A DNA stretch of 64,000 nucleotides from NCBI RefSeq assembly GCF_003614885.1, contig NZ_QZMS01000007.1, positions 1,798,001 to 1,862,000 on the forward strand, written 5' to 3'. This document shows, one piece after another, positions 41,295-53,218 of this stretch; positions within the stretch are counted from its first letter, which is position 1; every line of letters starts with the position of its first letter. The position numbers and the translations under genes are program-made. Below the pieces are notes generated by a model that was given only the letters and a program-made list of their open reading frames with translations, searched no databases and was not told where the DNA came from. This DNA is from Photobacterium salinisoli (lineage in GTDB: Bacteria; Pseudomonadota; Gammaproteobacteria; Enterobacterales; Vibrionaceae).

Positions 41295-41336
41295 GATTCA
41301 CCTGCCCCCGTTGCAAACAGAAAGTATTAAGAGTGT

Positions 41337-41370
41337 AGCAAGCCCGCCACCAAAGGGTAACGGGCTTGCT
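41337..41370. other. Hairpin between fdx and iscX
   Basis: A perfect 10-bp stem (AGCAAGCCCG / CGGGCTTGCT) with a 14-base loop starts 3 bp past the fdx stop. No T-run follows, so it may stabilise the upstream mRNA or lower iscX output rather than end transcription. Confidence 0.5.
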
Positions 41371-41372
41371 GA

Positions 41373-41711
41373 TTAATGGTTTTCGCTGGCCAGATTGATA
41401 GTGTAGCGGGGAATCTCTACCACCAGGTCTTCATCTGCCACTCTGGCCTGACAGCCAAGACGAGACTCAGGTTCCAGACCCCATGCCTTATCCAGCATGT
41501 CATCTTCCAGTTCTTCACTTTCGTTCAGCGAATCAAACCCTTCACGGATAATGACGTGACAGGTTGTGCAGGCACAGGACTTTTCACAGGCATGCTCAAT
41601 ACCAATGCCGTTTCGCAGTGCCACATCCAGCACAGTTTCGCCACTAGATGCTTCCAGCACTGCGCCCTCTGGGCAAAGTTCTTCGTGGGGTAATACAACA
41701 ATTTTAGGCAT
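41373..41711 (-). CDS. fdx: Isc [2Fe-2S] ferredoxin
   Basis: The 112-residue ferredoxin supplies electrons for cluster assembly. Cluster cysteines are in EHACEKSCACTTC (C-x5-C-x2-C) and SRLGCQARV. It follows hscA with 2 bp between stop and start. Confidence 0.96.
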   Translation of the reverse strand: MPKIVVLPHEELCPEGAVLEASSGETVLDVALRNGIGIEHACEKSCACTTCHVIIREGFDSLNESEELEDDMLDKAWGLEPESRLGCQARVADEDLVVEIPRYTINLASENH

Positions 41712-41713
41712 GC

Positions 41714-43567
41714 CTAAACCTCATCAATCGATTGACCGGCCAGTGCCTCCCGAATGGATTTATCCATCCGGCGTGCGGCAAATTCCTGGCTTGCTTTATC
41801 AGTTTTCTTAATACCGGCTTCAATCGCACGCGGGTCCTCACCCTGACGCAATTGAACCAGCTCCATCATGGCGGTTTCCAGCTCTTCACGCTCTTGTTTT
41901 GACAGCAAAGTCTCGCCATCTGCCGCCAGCGCCGCAATCAGGCCTTCAAGCACCCGATCCGCTTCTACACGCTGCTCAGCCAGTGCACGGGCATCTTTGT
42001 CTTCACGAGCGTGTGTCATCGAATCGCGAATCATGTTGGCGATCTCATCGTCGGTCAACCCGTAAGACGGCTTCACCTGAATAGACGATTGCACACCAGA
42101 ACTTTTTTCCATTGCGGTGACCGACAGCAACCCGTCTGCATCGACCTGGTAGGTAACGCGCACATGTGCCGCGCCCGCGGCCATGGCGGGGATCCCCCTC
42201 AGGGTAAAGCGGGCCAGTGAACGGCAGTCTGCAACCATTTCACGCTCACCCTGCACTACGTGCACAGACATGGCCGTCTGACCATCCTTAAAGGTGGTGA
42301 ACTCCTGCGCCCGGGCAACCGGAATAGTGGTGTTACGGGGAATGATCTTTTCGATCATGCCGCCCATGGTTTCAATGCCCAGAGACAAGGGAATCACATC
42401 CAGCAGCAGCATTTCAGAATCAGGTTTATTACCGGCCAGAATATCGGCCTGAATGGCGGCACCGATAGCAACCACTTTATCAGGGTCAATCGATGTCAGC
42501 GGGGTTTTACCAAAGAATCCCCCAACCATCTCACGCACCAGAGGTACACGCGTTGAACCGCCGACCATCACAGTTTCAATCACTTCATCGAGTTCGATAC
42601 CCGCATCTTTCACCGCACGGCGACAAGACATCAGTGTCTTTTTCACCAGCGGCTGAATCAGGGCTTCAAACTGAGCCCGGGTGATGTGTCCCTGCCAGCC
42701 CAGCACGTCAATCTCCGCGCTGTCGCTGTCAGTCAGCGCCACTTTGGCGTCTGTGGCAACATCCTGCAGTGTACGTCGCTCAGACGCCGTCAGAATGTCG
42801 CTGTGGCCACTTTGTGCCAGAATCCAGTCTGCCAGCAGATGATCGAAGTCATCACCACCCAGTGCCGTATCACCACCGGTTGCCAGTACTTCGAATACAC
42901 CTTTAGACAAACGTAAAATCGAGATATCGAACGTGCCGCCGCCAAGGTCATAAACAGCAATCACACCTTCCTGACCAGAATCCAGACCGTAGGCAATGGC
43001 AGCTGCGGTGGGTTCGTTCAGTAAACGCAATACTTTGAGATTGGCCAATGACGCTGCGTCTTTGGTACCGGCACGCTGGGCGTCGTCAAAGTAGGCAGGA
43101 ACCGTGATCACCACACCTTCCAGCTCACCGCCCAAGGTCGCTTTCGCACGCTCAGTCAGGGTTTTCAGAATATCCGCAGACACCTGAACCGGATTGACCT
43201 TACCGCGACGAGTCAGCAATTGCGGTAAGCCTGACTCGGATGCTTCAAACTGATAAGGCAAATTCGGGTAACGCTGCTCAATATCGGTCAGCGAGCGTCC
43301 CATCATGCGTTTAACGGAAATAATAGTATTCGCAGGATCCTGCTGAGCCAGTTTTTTGGCTTCGTCGCCAACGAGAATGCTTTGCTCATTGTAATGAACA
43401 ACTGAAGGTAGAATTGACTTGCCTTGCTCGTCGGGCAGGGTCTCGGCCACGCCACTACGCACAGCAGCAACGAGAGAGTTGGTGGTTCCCAAGTCAATGC
43501 CCACCGCCAGTTTGTGTTCGTGCGGTGCAGCGCTTTGACCTGGTTCAGCAATCTGTAACAGTGCCAT
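41714..43567 (-). CDS. hscA: Hsp70-type Fe-S chaperone HscA
   Basis: This is a 617-residue specialised Hsp70 that binds the LPPVK loop of IscU and drives cluster release with HscB. It has the ATPase domain ([38 protein letters not shown]) and the substrate domain ([12 protein letters not shown]). It has no disordered acidic DnaK-like tail. Confidence 0.97.
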   Translation of the reverse strand: MALLQIAEPGQSAAPHEHKLAVGIDLGTTNSLVAAVRSGVAETLPDEQGKSILPSVVHYNEQSILVGDEAKKLAQQDPANTIISVKRMMGRSLTDIEQRYPNLPYQFEASESGLPQLLTRRGKVNPVQVSADILKTLTERAKATLGGELEGVVITVPAYFDDAQRAGTKDAASLANLKVLRLLNEPTAAAIAYGLDSGQEGVIAVYDLGGGTFDISILRLSKGVFEVLATGGDTALGGDDFDHLLADWILAQSGHSDILTASERRTLQDVATDAKVALTDSDSAEIDVLGWQGHITRAQFEALIQPLVKKTLMSCRRAVKDAGIELDEVIETVMVGGSTRVPLVREMVGGFFGKTPLTSIDPDKVVAIGAAIQADILAGNKPDSEMLLLDVIPLSLGIETMGGMIEKIIPRNTTIPVARAQEFTTFKDGQTAMSVHVVQGEREMVADCRSLARFTLRGIPAMAAGAAHVRVTYQVDADGLLSVTAMEKSSGVQSSIQVKPSYGLTDDEIANMIRDSMTHAREDKDARALAEQRVEADRVLEGLIAALAADGETLLSKQEREELETAMMELVQLRQGEDPRAIEAGIKKTDKASQEFAARRMDKSIREALAGQSIDEV

Positions 43568-43606
43568 TGTCCTTCCTGTGGGCTTTAAGCTGGTAAGTAA
43601 ATAAAA

Positions 43607-44122
43607 TCAGTCGAACAACGTCTCTTCCAGACGTTCGACCTCGACTCGCAGCTTTTCGATGAATTTGAGTTTACGTACTGCGTCTGCTGCTGGTTCCCAC
43701 TCGCCGGCTTCCAGCAACTGTTTTAACTCGCTGAGTTGTGCTTTGTGCAAACTAACCGCCTGCTGATCAAAATCAAACAGTGCTGACTCAGGGTCCTCAG
43801 CGGAAGGGATCTCTTCCAGGGCTTCACGCAGTTCCATTTGTTGCATCAGAAATTCAGGATCCTGCAACGTCTGCTGCTCGGCGCGAATATCAACGCCGTT
43901 TTCCGCCAGCATATACTCAGCACGAGTCAACGGATTTTTCAGAGTCTGGAATGCGTCATTGATGTGAGCAGCTTTTTGAACAGCCATCAGTCGATCGCGC
44001 TCAGAAGCTGTAGCAAAGTTATCGGGATGAAAACGTCGCTGCAGGTCGCGGAAACGTGTGGCAAGAAGGCTACCGTCCAGTTCAAACTGGAAAGGCAGGC
44101 CAAATAGTTCGAAATGATTCAT
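43607..44122 (-). CDS. hscB: J-domain co-chaperone HscB
   Basis: The 171-residue protein has an N-terminal J domain with the HPD tripeptide (RRFHPDNFAT) and a C-terminal three-helix bundle for IscU binding. It stimulates HscA. It sits between iscA and hscA in the standard operon order. Confidence 0.96.
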   Translation of the reverse strand: MNHFELFGLPFQFELDGSLLATRFRDLQRRFHPDNFATASERDRLMAVQKAAHINDAFQTLKNPLTRAEYMLAENGVDIRAEQQTLQDPEFLMQQMELREALEEIPSAEDPESALFDFDQQAVSLHKAQLSELKQLLEAGEWEPAADAVRKLKFIEKLRVEVERLEETLFD

Positions 44123-44203
44123 ATGGCGTCTGATATCGGTTTACAAGCAAGAGGCGCGAAGCAGAATGCTCGCGCCCAGGCAATGTCTCGCCGTCAGCGA
44201 GTA

Positions 44204-44527
44204 TTAAACGTTGAAGCTTTCACCACAACCACATTCGCTAGACACGTTAGGGTTGTTAAATTGGAAACCTTCATTCAGTCCTTCTTTGACGAAATCCAGC
44301 TCTGTCCCTTCCAGGTAAACCAGGCTTTTGGCATCGACGATCACTTTGACGCCGAATTGCTCAAAGACCTCATCGCCCTCATTGAGATCATCAACGAACT
44401 CAAGGACATAGGCCATACCAGAGCATCCTGATGTTCGGACACCCAAGCGCAGGCCTAGACCTTTGCCCCGATTTTCCAGGAAAGCCGCAACACGGCTCGC
44501 TGCAGTTTCAGTGATGGTAATGGCCAT
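44204..44527 (-). CDS. iscA: A-type Fe-S carrier IscA
   Basis: A 107-residue A-type carrier with the three conserved cysteines in RTSGCSGM and SECGCGESF. It receives and passes on [4Fe-4S] clusters. The start [11 protein letters not shown] is typical; the frame opens three codons earlier. Confidence 0.96.
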   Translation of the reverse strand: MAITITETAASRVAAFLENRGKGLGLRLGVRTSGCSGMAYVLEFVDDLNEGDEVFEQFGVKVIVDAKSLVYLEGTELDFVKEGLNEGFQFNNPNVSSECGCGESFNV

Positions 44528-44547
44528 GAACAACAACCCTTATTTCA

Positions 44548-44934
44548 TTAATTGCTTTGATGTTTCTTTTTGTAATCGCTAACAGCGGCTTTAATGGCGT
44601 CTTCAGCCAGAATTGAGCAGTGCACCTTCACCGGTGGCAACTCAAGTTCTTCTGCAATCGCTGAGTTTTTGATCGATGCTGCTTCGTCTAAGGTTTTACC
44701 TTTCACCCACTCAGTGATGAGTGAGCTGGATGCGATAGCAGAACCGCAGCCGTAGGTTTTAAAACGTGCATCTTCAATAATGCCTTCATCAGACACTTTG
44801 ATTTGCAGTTTCATTACGTCGCCACATGCCGGCGCACCAACCATACCGCTACCGATATTTTTATCATCTTTATCAAATGAGCCCACGTTCCGCGGGTTCT
44901 CGTAATGATCAATTACTTTGTCACTATATGCCAT
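44548..44934 (-). CDS. iscU: Fe-S scaffold IscU
   Basis: IscU is the scaffold on which clusters are built. All ligands are present: GAPACGDV (Cys and Asp), YGCGSAIASSS, and the chaperone motif LPPVK followed by HCSILAEDA. The start MAYSDKVIDHYENP gives 128 residues, equal to E. coli. The frame runs open to 44982 inside the end of iscS. Confidence 0.97.
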   Translation of the reverse strand: MAYSDKVIDHYENPRNVGSFDKDDKNIGSGMVGAPACGDVMKLQIKVSDEGIIEDARFKTYGCGSAIASSSLITEWVKGKTLDEAASIKNSAIAEELELPPVKVHCSILAEDAIKAAVSDYKKKHQSN

Positions 44935-44966
44935 GGTAATTTCCTCGAATTCGTGAAGACCGCAAC

Positions 44967-46181
44967 TTAGTGGTGTGCCCACTCAACTGTGTTCAGGTCG
45001 ATTCCCTCTTTGTACATATCCCAAAGCGGTGACATCTCACGCAGTTTATCTACTGCGGTACGGATTTGCGAAATTGCGTAGTCTACTTCTTCTTCTGTTG
45101 TGAATCGACCAAAAGAGAAGCGGATTGAACTGTGAGCCAATTCATCATTCAGGCCCAGAGCACGCAGTACGTACGAAGGCTCCAGACTGGCCGATGTACA
45201 GGCAGAGCCGGAAGAGACCGCCAGGTCTTTCAGTGCCATCAGCAGTGACTCACCTTCAACAAACGCAAAGCTGATGTTCAGGTTGTTAGGAACACGCTGC
45301 TCCAGATCACCGTTAACTGTCATCGCTTCAATGTCTTTTACGCCGTCCAGCAAGCGGTTACGCAGAGCCAGAGCATGCTGACGGTCCAGATCCATTTCTT
45401 CTTTCGCGATACGGAAGGCTTCACCCATACCGACGATTTGATGAGTGGCCAGTGTACCGGAACGCATACCACGCTCATGACCGCCACCGTGCATTTGTGC
45501 TTCGAGACGGATACGTGGTTTACGACGCACATACAGTGCACCGATACCTTTAGGGCCGTAAACTTTGTGCGCAGACAGGGAAATCAGATCAACTTTCATT
45601 TCCTGTACGTCAATCGGCAGTTTACCGGCAGACTGAGCGGCATCAACATGGAAAAACACGCCACGTTCGCGGCAGATTTCACCAATTGCGGTAATGTCCT
45701 GAATCACACCGATTTCATTGTTCACATGCATAATGGAAACAAGAATGGTGTCTTCGCGGATGGCGTCACGCAGCTTAGCCAAATCGATCAAACCGTTTGA
45801 CTCAGGCTCCAGGTAAGTAACCTCGTAGCCTTCACGCTCCAGCTGACGGCAAGGATCCAGAACCGCTTTATGTTCTGTTTTACAGGTAATGATGTGCTTA
45901 CCTTTTTTGCCGTAGAAGTGCGCAATACCTTTGATCGCCAAGTTATCAGATTCTGTTGCACCTGAGGTAAACACGATCTCACGTGGGTCGGCATTCAGCA
46001 GGTCTGCCACTTGCTCACGGGCATTATCAACGGCTTCTTCAGCCTGCCAGCCAAAACGGTGGGAACGGGAGGCCGGGTTACCGAAGTTACCGTCCATTGT
46101 CATGCATTGCACCATTTTCTCGGCAACGCGTGGATCTACAGGGCAAGTAGCGGAATAATCTAAGTATATTGGCAATTTCAT
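44967..46181 (-). CDS. iscS: Cysteine desulfurase IscS
   Basis: This PLP enzyme takes sulfur from cysteine for Fe-S clusters and tRNA thiolation. The PLP lysine is in [12 protein letters not shown], and the persulfide cysteine is in [14 protein letters not shown]. The start [12 protein letters not shown] has GGAG at 6 bases and gives 404 residues. Small oddity: the usual SATTPVDPR reads SATCPVDPR. Confidence 0.97.
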   Translation of the reverse strand: MKLPIYLDYSATCPVDPRVAEKMVQCMTMDGNFGNPASRSHRFGWQAEEAVDNAREQVADLLNADPREIVFTSGATESDNLAIKGIAHFYGKKGKHIITCKTEHKAVLDPCRQLEREGYEVTYLEPESNGLIDLAKLRDAIREDTILVSIMHVNNEIGVIQDITAIGEICRERGVFFHVDAAQSAGKLPIDVQEMKVDLISLSAHKVYGPKGIGALYVRRKPRIRLEAQMHGGGHERGMRSGTLATHQIVGMGEAFRIAKEEMDLDRQHALALRNRLLDGVKDIEAMTVNGDLEQRVPNNLNISFAFVEGESLLMALKDLAVSSGSACTSASLEPSYVLRALGLNDELAHSSIRFSFGRFTTEEEVDYAISQIRTAVDKLREMSPLWDMYKEGIDLNTVEWAHH

Positions 46182-46212
46182 CTTCATCTCCAAAAACACG
46201 GGCCGCTGGGCG

Positions 46213-46719
46213 CTAGGAGCGAACATCGACACCTATAGTGGCGCTGTCGTGTGTATTCTTATGTCCAAAAGACGACTTCTGAAGGCGCTGGTCCTGGCGG
46301 TCTGACACCGTCAGTACATCATTGTCCTGCATCAGTTCACCGAGCGTAATATTGTTCAGAAAGTCACTGATGCGCGCGCTGAGGTCGTGCCACAGGGTGT
46401 GAGTCAGACAGCGAACGCCGCCCTGACAATCCCCTTTACCGTGGCACTTCATGGCATCGACCGACTCATCGACGGCCGCAATCACAGTGCCGACAGCAAT
46501 TTGATGCGCCTCTTCGCCCAGTCGGTAACCACCGCCCGGACCACGCACGCTGGCCACCAGGCCGGCTTTACGCAAGCGAGCAAACAATTGCTCCAAATAA
46601 GACAGTGAAATCCCCTGACGCTCTGAAATATCTGCCAGAGGTACTGGACCTTCCTGAGAATGCAGCGCAACGTCCAACATGGCCGTGACTGCATACCGTC
46701 CTTTTGATGTCAATCTCAT
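46213..46719 (-). CDS. iscR: Fe-S responsive regulator IscR
   Basis: This 168-residue Rrf2-family regulator represses the isc operon when it holds a [2Fe-2S] cluster. It has an N-terminal winged helix ([23 protein letters not shown]) and three cluster cysteines in [15 protein letters not shown]. It is first in the isc operon, with two IscR boxes directly upstream. Confidence 0.96.
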   Translation of the reverse strand: MRLTSKGRYAVTAMLDVALHSQEGPVPLADISERQGISLSYLEQLFARLRKAGLVASVRGPGGGYRLGEEAHQIAVGTVIAAVDESVDAMKCHGKGDCQGGVRCLTHTLWHDLSARISDFLNNITLGELMQDNDVLTVSDRQDQRLQKSSFGHKNTHDSATIGVDVRS

Positions 46720-46760
46720 AACACACCGCTACCTACTCGAATCTATGGCAGCAGTGTCGC

Positions 46761-46810
46761 ATACCCGACTAAAATGGTCAAGTATATACCCGACTAATTT
46801 AGTCAGGCAT
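46761..46810. promoter_or_regulatory. Two abutting type 1 IscR boxes
   Basis: Two 25-bp near-palindromes follow one another without a gap, at 46761-46785 and 46786-46810. Both read ATACCCGACTA at the left end and have GTC-containing right halves that fit the type 1 IscR consensus. They are the autoregulatory operators of iscRSUA. The second box starts 66 bp upstream of the iscR ATG. Confidence 0.85.
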
Positions 46811-46828
46811 TATCTGTACGTTAAACAA

Positions 46829-47563
46829 CTACTTTTTCTGTCCGGCGAGGGATTTTTGTACTGATGACAGCACACCGCGCAGGATATTTAGCTCCTGCTC
46901 TTCGGGTCTGGCGCGCACAAACAGGCGCCGTAATTTTGCCATCACCATACCGGAGCGACTGCTGATGAACTGTGTCTGTTCCATGACGTCGTACAAATGG
47001 TCAAAGAACTTTTCCAGCTCCATGGTACGCGGGTATTCAGGCACACTGTCCTGAACAGGGAAGGCTTGAGCTTCCTTATCCAGGTAAGCCATACGCACTT
47101 CATAACTGATCGTCTGAACCGCCATAGCCAGATTCAGCGAACTGTATTCCGGGTTAGCGGGAATATACACGTGGCAGTGGCACTTTTGCAGCTCTTCGTT
47201 GGTCAAACCAGTACGTTCACGACCAAACAGCAAGGCAACCGGATGAGCCGGTGCTTCCTGAATGGCTTTAATGCCACACTCGCGGGGATTGAGCTGCGGC
47301 CATTCCAGACTTCGGGAACGCGCACTCGAACCGACCACCAGGCCACAATCGGCAATGGCCTCATCGAGGGTGCTGACAATACGGGCGTTTTCGACAATAT
47401 CTGCCGCACCGGCAGCCAGCGCAAGCGCCTGGCCATCAATTTCACAAGCGGGTTCGACCAGAACCAGCTGGCTCAGCCCCATCACTTTCATTGCTCGTGC
47501 CGCTGAGCCTATGTTGCCTGAATGTGATGTGCCCACCAGCACCACGCGGATTTGATCTAACAT
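46829..47563 (-). CDS. trmJ: tRNA (cytidine/uridine-2'-O-)-methyltransferase TrmJ
   Basis: TrmJ methylates the ribose of residue 32 of tRNA. It is a SPOUT enzyme of 244 residues: the N-terminal [20 protein letters not shown], then [15 protein letters not shown] and [17 protein letters not shown] near the knot. The start [11 protein letters not shown] is chosen; upstream codons are not conserved. It is divergent from suhB and upstream of iscR, as in vibrios and enterobacteria. Confidence 0.95.
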   Translation of the reverse strand: MLDQIRVVLVGTSHSGNIGSAARAMKVMGLSQLVLVEPACEIDGQALALAAGAADIVENARIVSTLDEAIADCGLVVGSSARSRSLEWPQLNPRECGIKAIQEAPAHPVALLFGRERTGLTNEELQKCHCHVYIPANPEYSSLNLAMAVQTISYEVRMAYLDKEAQAFPVQDSVPEYPRTMELEKFFDHLYDVMEQTQFISSRSGMVMAKLRRLFVRARPEEQELNILRGVLSSVQKSLAGQKK

Positions 47564-47763
47564 GACGGCCTGTTTTCCAACTCTGATTCCAAAACCGGGG
47601 GATTTTAGCACAGCCTTCTGTAAAGTGGGGAAAACATTGTAAGCGAAACCTGGCAGCAAGTTCCGGCCTCGAGCTGGATAAAAAATCACCACTTCCTTTT
47701 TACTCAGGCTCTGATATACTCGCCGCCGCTTTTTAGTTCTTTAACATCCGTTGGGAAGATCCT

Positions 47764-48564
47764 ATGCATCCGATGCTAAATATCGCGATCCGTGCTGTCC
47801 GTAAAGCCGGTGACCATGTCGCTAAGTCTTTAGAAAAACCGCAAGGCATTGAAGTAAGTAAAAAAGGCAACGACGTTGTCACCAATATCGATCACGAAGC
47901 AGAAGCTATCATCATCGATACTATTCTGAAGTCTTATCCTGATCACTGCATCGTCGGTGCAGAGTCCGGCACCAAAGAAGGCCGTGACAAAGAATGCCAA
48001 TGGATCATCGACCCAGTGGATGGCACCAATAACTTCGCCCGCGGTATCCCGCACTATGCCATTTCAGTTGCCCTGCGTATGCGTGGCCGTACTGAAGTCG
48101 CTGCTGTTTACGATCCTGCCCGTAACGAACTGTTCACCGCAACCCGCGGTTCTGGCGCACAGCTGAACAGCCAGCGTATCCGTGCTTCTCAGCCACGTAA
48201 TCTGGCCGGTACGGTTCTGGCAAGCAGCCTGCCTTTCACTGCCAAACAACACTCTGAAAGCTACGCCAAAATTCAGCAGGCAATGTTTGTTGAATGCGAT
48301 GACATGCGCTTGTCCGGCTCTACTGCTTTGGATCTGTGCTACCTGGCCGCCGGCCGCGTAGACGGTGTATTCAAACTGAGCCAGAAGCCTTGGGAAATGG
48401 CAGCTGGCGAACTGATTGCCCGTGAAGCTGGCGCCATCTGTACCGACTTCACCGGTAACACCAACTACCTGACCTCCGGCAACATAGTTGCAGGGAATGT
48501 GCGCGTAGTGAAGCCTATGCTGGCGAAAATCCGTGAACACGGCAGCGAAGCACTGAAAAAATAA
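47764..48564 (+). CDS. suhB: Inositol-1-monophosphatase / rRNA-maturation factor SuhB
   Basis: The 266-residue IMPase-fold protein has metal motifs GAESG, WIIDPVDGTNNFARG and the C-terminal KPWEMAAGELIAREAG. In E. coli, SuhB also joins the Nus complex for rRNA transcription. The gene has its own promoter-like TATACT about 50 bp upstream and a terminator behind. Confidence 0.96.
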   Translation: MHPMLNIAIRAVRKAGDHVAKSLEKPQGIEVSKKGNDVVTNIDHEAEAIIIDTILKSYPDHCIVGAESGTKEGRDKECQWIIDPVDGTNNFARGIPHYAISVALRMRGRTEVAAVYDPARNELFTATRGSGAQLNSQRIRASQPRNLAGTVLASSLPFTAKQHSESYAKIQQAMFVECDDMRLSGSTALDLCYLAAGRVDGVFKLSQKPWEMAAGELIAREAGAICTDFTGNTNYLTSGNIVAGNVRVVKPMLAKIREHGSEALKK

Positions 48565-48620
48565 ACCGGTACTGAAATGAGTGCCACTGTCTGTGCGGTG
48601 GTTTTCAGTCGCCATACAAA

Positions 48621-48649
48621 AAGCCCCGGCAATCCGATTGCCGGGGCTT
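48621..48649. terminator. Terminator between suhB and secF
   Basis: A 13-bp perfect stem (AAGCCCCGGCAAT / ATTGCCGGGGCTT, loop of 3) has a T-rich tract on the plus side and A-rich on the other. It serves the convergent suhB and secF. Confidence 0.88.
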
Positions 48650-48702
48650 TCTTATATCTTCAGACCAGGGTCAAGGGAAAATTTAACCCGCTCCAAGCGC
48701 CA

Positions 48703-49650
48703 TTACGGCATGGCGTCGAATTCTTCGCCTTCTTTTTCCACTTTAGGTGGCATCAGGTGCTCACGGGTAATACCCAGTTTCAGCGCCAGTGCCGAAGCGA
48801 CATAGATAGAAGAATAGGTACCGACGGTAATACCGATTAACAGTGCTGTGGCAAACCCGTGAATCATGGTGCCGCCTTTCATAAACAGGGCGATCACCAC
48901 GAACAAAGTTGTACCTGACGTGATCAGGGTACGGCTCAGGGTTTGCGTAACAGAGTTATTCATCACCTCTGCCGGGCCGCCTTTGCGCATTTTGCGGAAA
49001 TTCTCACGAATACGGTCAAACACCACTATGGTGTCATTGAGTGAATAACCGACAACGGTCAGCAGCGCAGCGACAATCGTCAGGTCGACCTCAATTTGCA
49101 GCAGTGAAAAAATACCAATAGTAATGATGACATCGTGAGTCAGGGACAACACAGCACCTGCGGCCAGACGCCACTCAAAACGCATAGATACGTACAGCAA
49201 AATACAGATCAGTGAGACCAGAATAGCCAGACCGCCCGCTTCCGCCAGTTCGTCACCGACGTTCGGGCCGACAAACTCAATCCGGCGCATTTCGACACTT
49301 TGGTGCGTACCTTCACGGAGTGCATCCAGGATCTGATTGCCCAGGGTTTCACCTGCCACGCCTTCACGCGGCTGGAGACGCACCATCACATCACGGGCAG
49401 TACCGAAGTTCTGAACGATGGCATCGCCAAAACCCGCCGCTTCCAGTGAATCACGAATCTGGCCCAAATCCGCAGGTTGCTCAAAGCCCACTTCAATCAG
49501 GGTGCCACCAGTGAAATCCAGCCCCCAGTTCATGCCTTTAGTGACAACAATACCAATAGAAGCAATGATCATCACAGCAGAAAAAACAAAGGCCAGCTTC
49601 GACCAACGCATAAAGTCGATCACTTTATCCGCTTTCATTAATTGAAACAT
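48703..49650 (-). CDS. secF: Protein translocase subunit SecF
   Basis: SecF works with SecD to pull exported proteins across the membrane using the ion gradient. The 315-residue RND-like protein has six membrane segments and a periplasmic domain. Marker sequences are GMNWGLDFTGGTLIEV and VVGYSLNDTIVVFDRIREN. It follows secD by 12 bp. Confidence 0.97.
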   Translation of the reverse strand: MFQLMKADKVIDFMRWSKLAFVFSAVMIIASIGIVVTKGMNWGLDFTGGTLIEVGFEQPADLGQIRDSLEAAGFGDAIVQNFGTARDVMVRLQPREGVAGETLGNQILDALREGTHQSVEMRRIEFVGPNVGDELAEAGGLAILVSLICILLYVSMRFEWRLAAGAVLSLTHDVIITIGIFSLLQIEVDLTIVAALLTVVGYSLNDTIVVFDRIRENFRKMRKGGPAEVMNNSVTQTLSRTLITSGTTLFVVIALFMKGGTMIHGFATALLIGITVGTYSSIYVASALALKLGITREHLMPPKVEKEGEEFDAMP

Positions 49651-49662
49651 GTCAGCGTCTCC

Positions 49663-51507
49663 TTAGATCGACAATTTATCGATGCGTTTACCGCCATACA
49701 GCAGGTTCACCAGCATACGGGTGCCCACAATAGCCGTAAACATAGAGGTCAGAATACCGATAGACAGCGTCACCGCGAAGCCTTTAATCGCCCCTGTACC
49801 TACCGCAAACAAAATGATAGCGGTGATCAGCGTGGTGATATTGGCATCAGCGATAGTGCTGAACGCATTGGCATAACCTTGCTGAATCGCCTGCTGCGGG
49901 CTGCGACCATCGCGCAGTTCTTCACGAATCCGCTCGAAGATCAGCACGTTGGCATCCACCGCCATACCCACCGTCAGTACGATACCGGCAATACCAGGCA
50001 GCGTCATAGTGGCGCCCGGAATCATCGACATCACACCAATGATCAATACCAGGTTCATCGTCAGTGCCAGGTTGGCAATCAGACCGAACTTGCGGTAATA
50101 CAACAAAGTGAAAAGCATCACAGCGACCATGCCCCAGATACAGGCCTGGATCCCCATGTCGATGTTCTGTTGCCCCATGGAAGGACCGATAGTGCGCTCT
50201 TCTACAATCGAAATTGGCGCGATCAGTGCACCGGCACGCAACAGCAGTGCCAGATTGTGCGCTTCTGCCTGGCTATCAATACCGGTAATACGGAAATCAC
50301 GACCCAGCGCAGTCTGAATCGTTGCCTGGTTAATCACTTCTTCGTGTTTTTCCAGAATCACTTTGCCCGTAGGGGAACGCTTGCCGCTGTCTTTGTATTC
50401 AATGAACAGCGTTGCCATCAGCTTACCCACGTTATTGCGGGAGAAAGCAGTCATCTTATTACCGCCTTCACTGTCCAGCTTGATGTTCACCTGCGGGCGA
50501 CCATACTCGTCATTGCTGGATGTGGAATCGGTAATGTGTGAACCTTCGAGGATCACCCGCTTCTTCAGCACCACAGGATTACCGTCACGGGAGGTTTTCA
50601 CCTCACTGCCCGGCGGTACACGTCCTGCAGCGGCGGCAGCCAGATCCACATTGGTGTCCACTTCACGGAATTCCAGGGTGGCGGTCGCACCCAGAATTTC
50701 TTTGGCCCGCGCCGTATCCTGTACGCCCGGCAGTTCAACAACAATACGGTTAGCGCCCTGACGCTGAACCAGTGGCTCTGCTACACCCAGTTCGTTAACC
50801 CGGTTACGCAGAATAGTGATGTTCTGAGCAACGGCATAGTTACGAATTTCCTGCATCCGCGCTTCAGTAAAACTGGCGGTGAGTGCAAAACCACTGCCTT
50901 CAACGAACAGCATGTCCGGGTGAGAAGCCGACAATGTACGTCTGGCTTCTTGTACTTGCTCATCGTTACGAAGCCGGATTTCCACACCGTTGTCTTTCAC
51001 AGAAATGGCACGGTAACGGATACGGGCTTCACGCAGCTCAGTACGGAAAGTGTCTTCTTGCTGCCCCAGCAGTTTGTCCATCGCCGCATCCATATCCACT
51101 TCCATCAGGAAGTGCACACCGCCACGCAGGTCAAGGCCGAGTTTCATTGGGGTGGCGCCCAGGCTTTCCAGCCAGGCAGGAGTAGAAGGTGCCAGGTTCA
51201 AAGCAACAACATAGTTATCGCCAAGAGATTGATTCATTAAATCGCGGGCACTGATTTGTGTCTCAGTGTCTTTGAAGCGGACCAGAATAGCCCCGTTTTC
51301 GAAAGCGACAGATTTGTAGGAGAGTTTATCTTGATTAAGCTGCTCGGTAACTTTATCCAGCGTGGCCATTTCTACCGAGGCGCCACGCGCCCCGGAGATT
51401 TGGATTGCTGGATCTTCACCGAACACATTGGGAAGTGCATAGAGCAGACCGATGAGCAGTGCAAACACCACCATCAGGTTCTTCCACAAGGGATACCGGT
51501 TTAACAC
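49663..51507 (-). CDS. secD: Protein translocase subunit SecD
   Basis: The 614-residue partner of SecF has a first membrane helix near the N-terminus and a large periplasmic P1 domain ([16 protein letters not shown] opening). Five more helices include [23 protein letters not shown]. It is in the conserved order queA-tgt-yajC-secD-secF. Confidence 0.97.
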   Translation of the reverse strand: MLNRYPLWKNLMVVFALLIGLLYALPNVFGEDPAIQISGARGASVEMATLDKVTEQLNQDKLSYKSVAFENGAILVRFKDTETQISARDLMNQSLGDNYVVALNLAPSTPAWLESLGATPMKLGLDLRGGVHFLMEVDMDAAMDKLLGQQEDTFRTELREARIRYRAISVKDNGVEIRLRNDEQVQEARRTLSASHPDMLFVEGSGFALTASFTEARMQEIRNYAVAQNITILRNRVNELGVAEPLVQRQGANRIVVELPGVQDTARAKEILGATATLEFREVDTNVDLAAAAAGRVPPGSEVKTSRDGNPVVLKKRVILEGSHITDSTSSNDEYGRPQVNIKLDSEGGNKMTAFSRNNVGKLMATLFIEYKDSGKRSPTGKVILEKHEEVINQATIQTALGRDFRITGIDSQAEAHNLALLLRAGALIAPISIVEERTIGPSMGQQNIDMGIQACIWGMVAVMLFTLLYYRKFGLIANLALTMNLVLIIGVMSMIPGATMTLPGIAGIVLTVGMAVDANVLIFERIREELRDGRSPQQAIQQGYANAFSTIADANITTLITAIILFAVGTGAIKGFAVTLSIGILTSMFTAIVGTRMLVNLLYGGKRIDKLSI

Positions 51508-51532
51508 TGAGAAGATCCTTCAAAGCCATAAA

Positions 51533-51868
51533 TTACAGTGATTTCATTGTGCCCTTTGGCAGAACGGCAGAAACAAAATCCTTTTTGATGGTAACTTCAG
51601 TTGTGTCGTTCAGAGCGATCACAATGTAGTCATTTTCCGCTGAGACTTTGGTGATCTTACCCACCAGGCCGCCATTGGTCAGCACTTCATCACCTTTGCC
51701 CATCGAAGACATCAGATTTTTGTGCTCTTTCACCCGCTTGGCCTGCGGACGGTAGATCATGAAGTAGAAAATTACAGCAAACAGAGCCAGCATGATAAAC
51801 AGCTGCATGCCGCCACCCTGTGGAGCGCCTTCTGCTGCTGCATGTGCCTGAGAAATAAAAAGACTCAT
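51533..51868 (-). CDS. yajC: Sec translocon accessory protein YajC
   Basis: The 111-residue protein has one N-terminal membrane helix (MQLFIMLALFAVIFYFMIYRP) and a small cytosolic domain (GDEVLTNGGLVGKITKV). YajC associates with SecDF. It is between tgt and secD. Confidence 0.96.
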   Translation of the reverse strand: MSLFISQAHAAAEGAPQGGGMQLFIMLALFAVIFYFMIYRPQAKRVKEHKNLMSSMGKGDEVLTNGGLVGKITKVSAENDYIVIALNDTTEVTIKKDFVSAVLPKGTMKSL

Positions 51869-51889
51869 TTATTCACGTCCTCGTTATAG

Positions 51890-53050
<1,161 letters not shown>

Positions 53051-53218
53051 TTAAGTAAATGCAAAAGGCCCTTCGCCTGATGCACTGCAACCCCGGTCAA
53101 ACAGGATCGCGAACTGTCCGGCCCAAGACCAGACAGCGATATTGAGTAAAAGTTCAGTTATTCAGGCTGCCGCACCAGTAGTTACACACCACAGCCGGAC
53201 ATTGCCCAGCGCAGTCAA

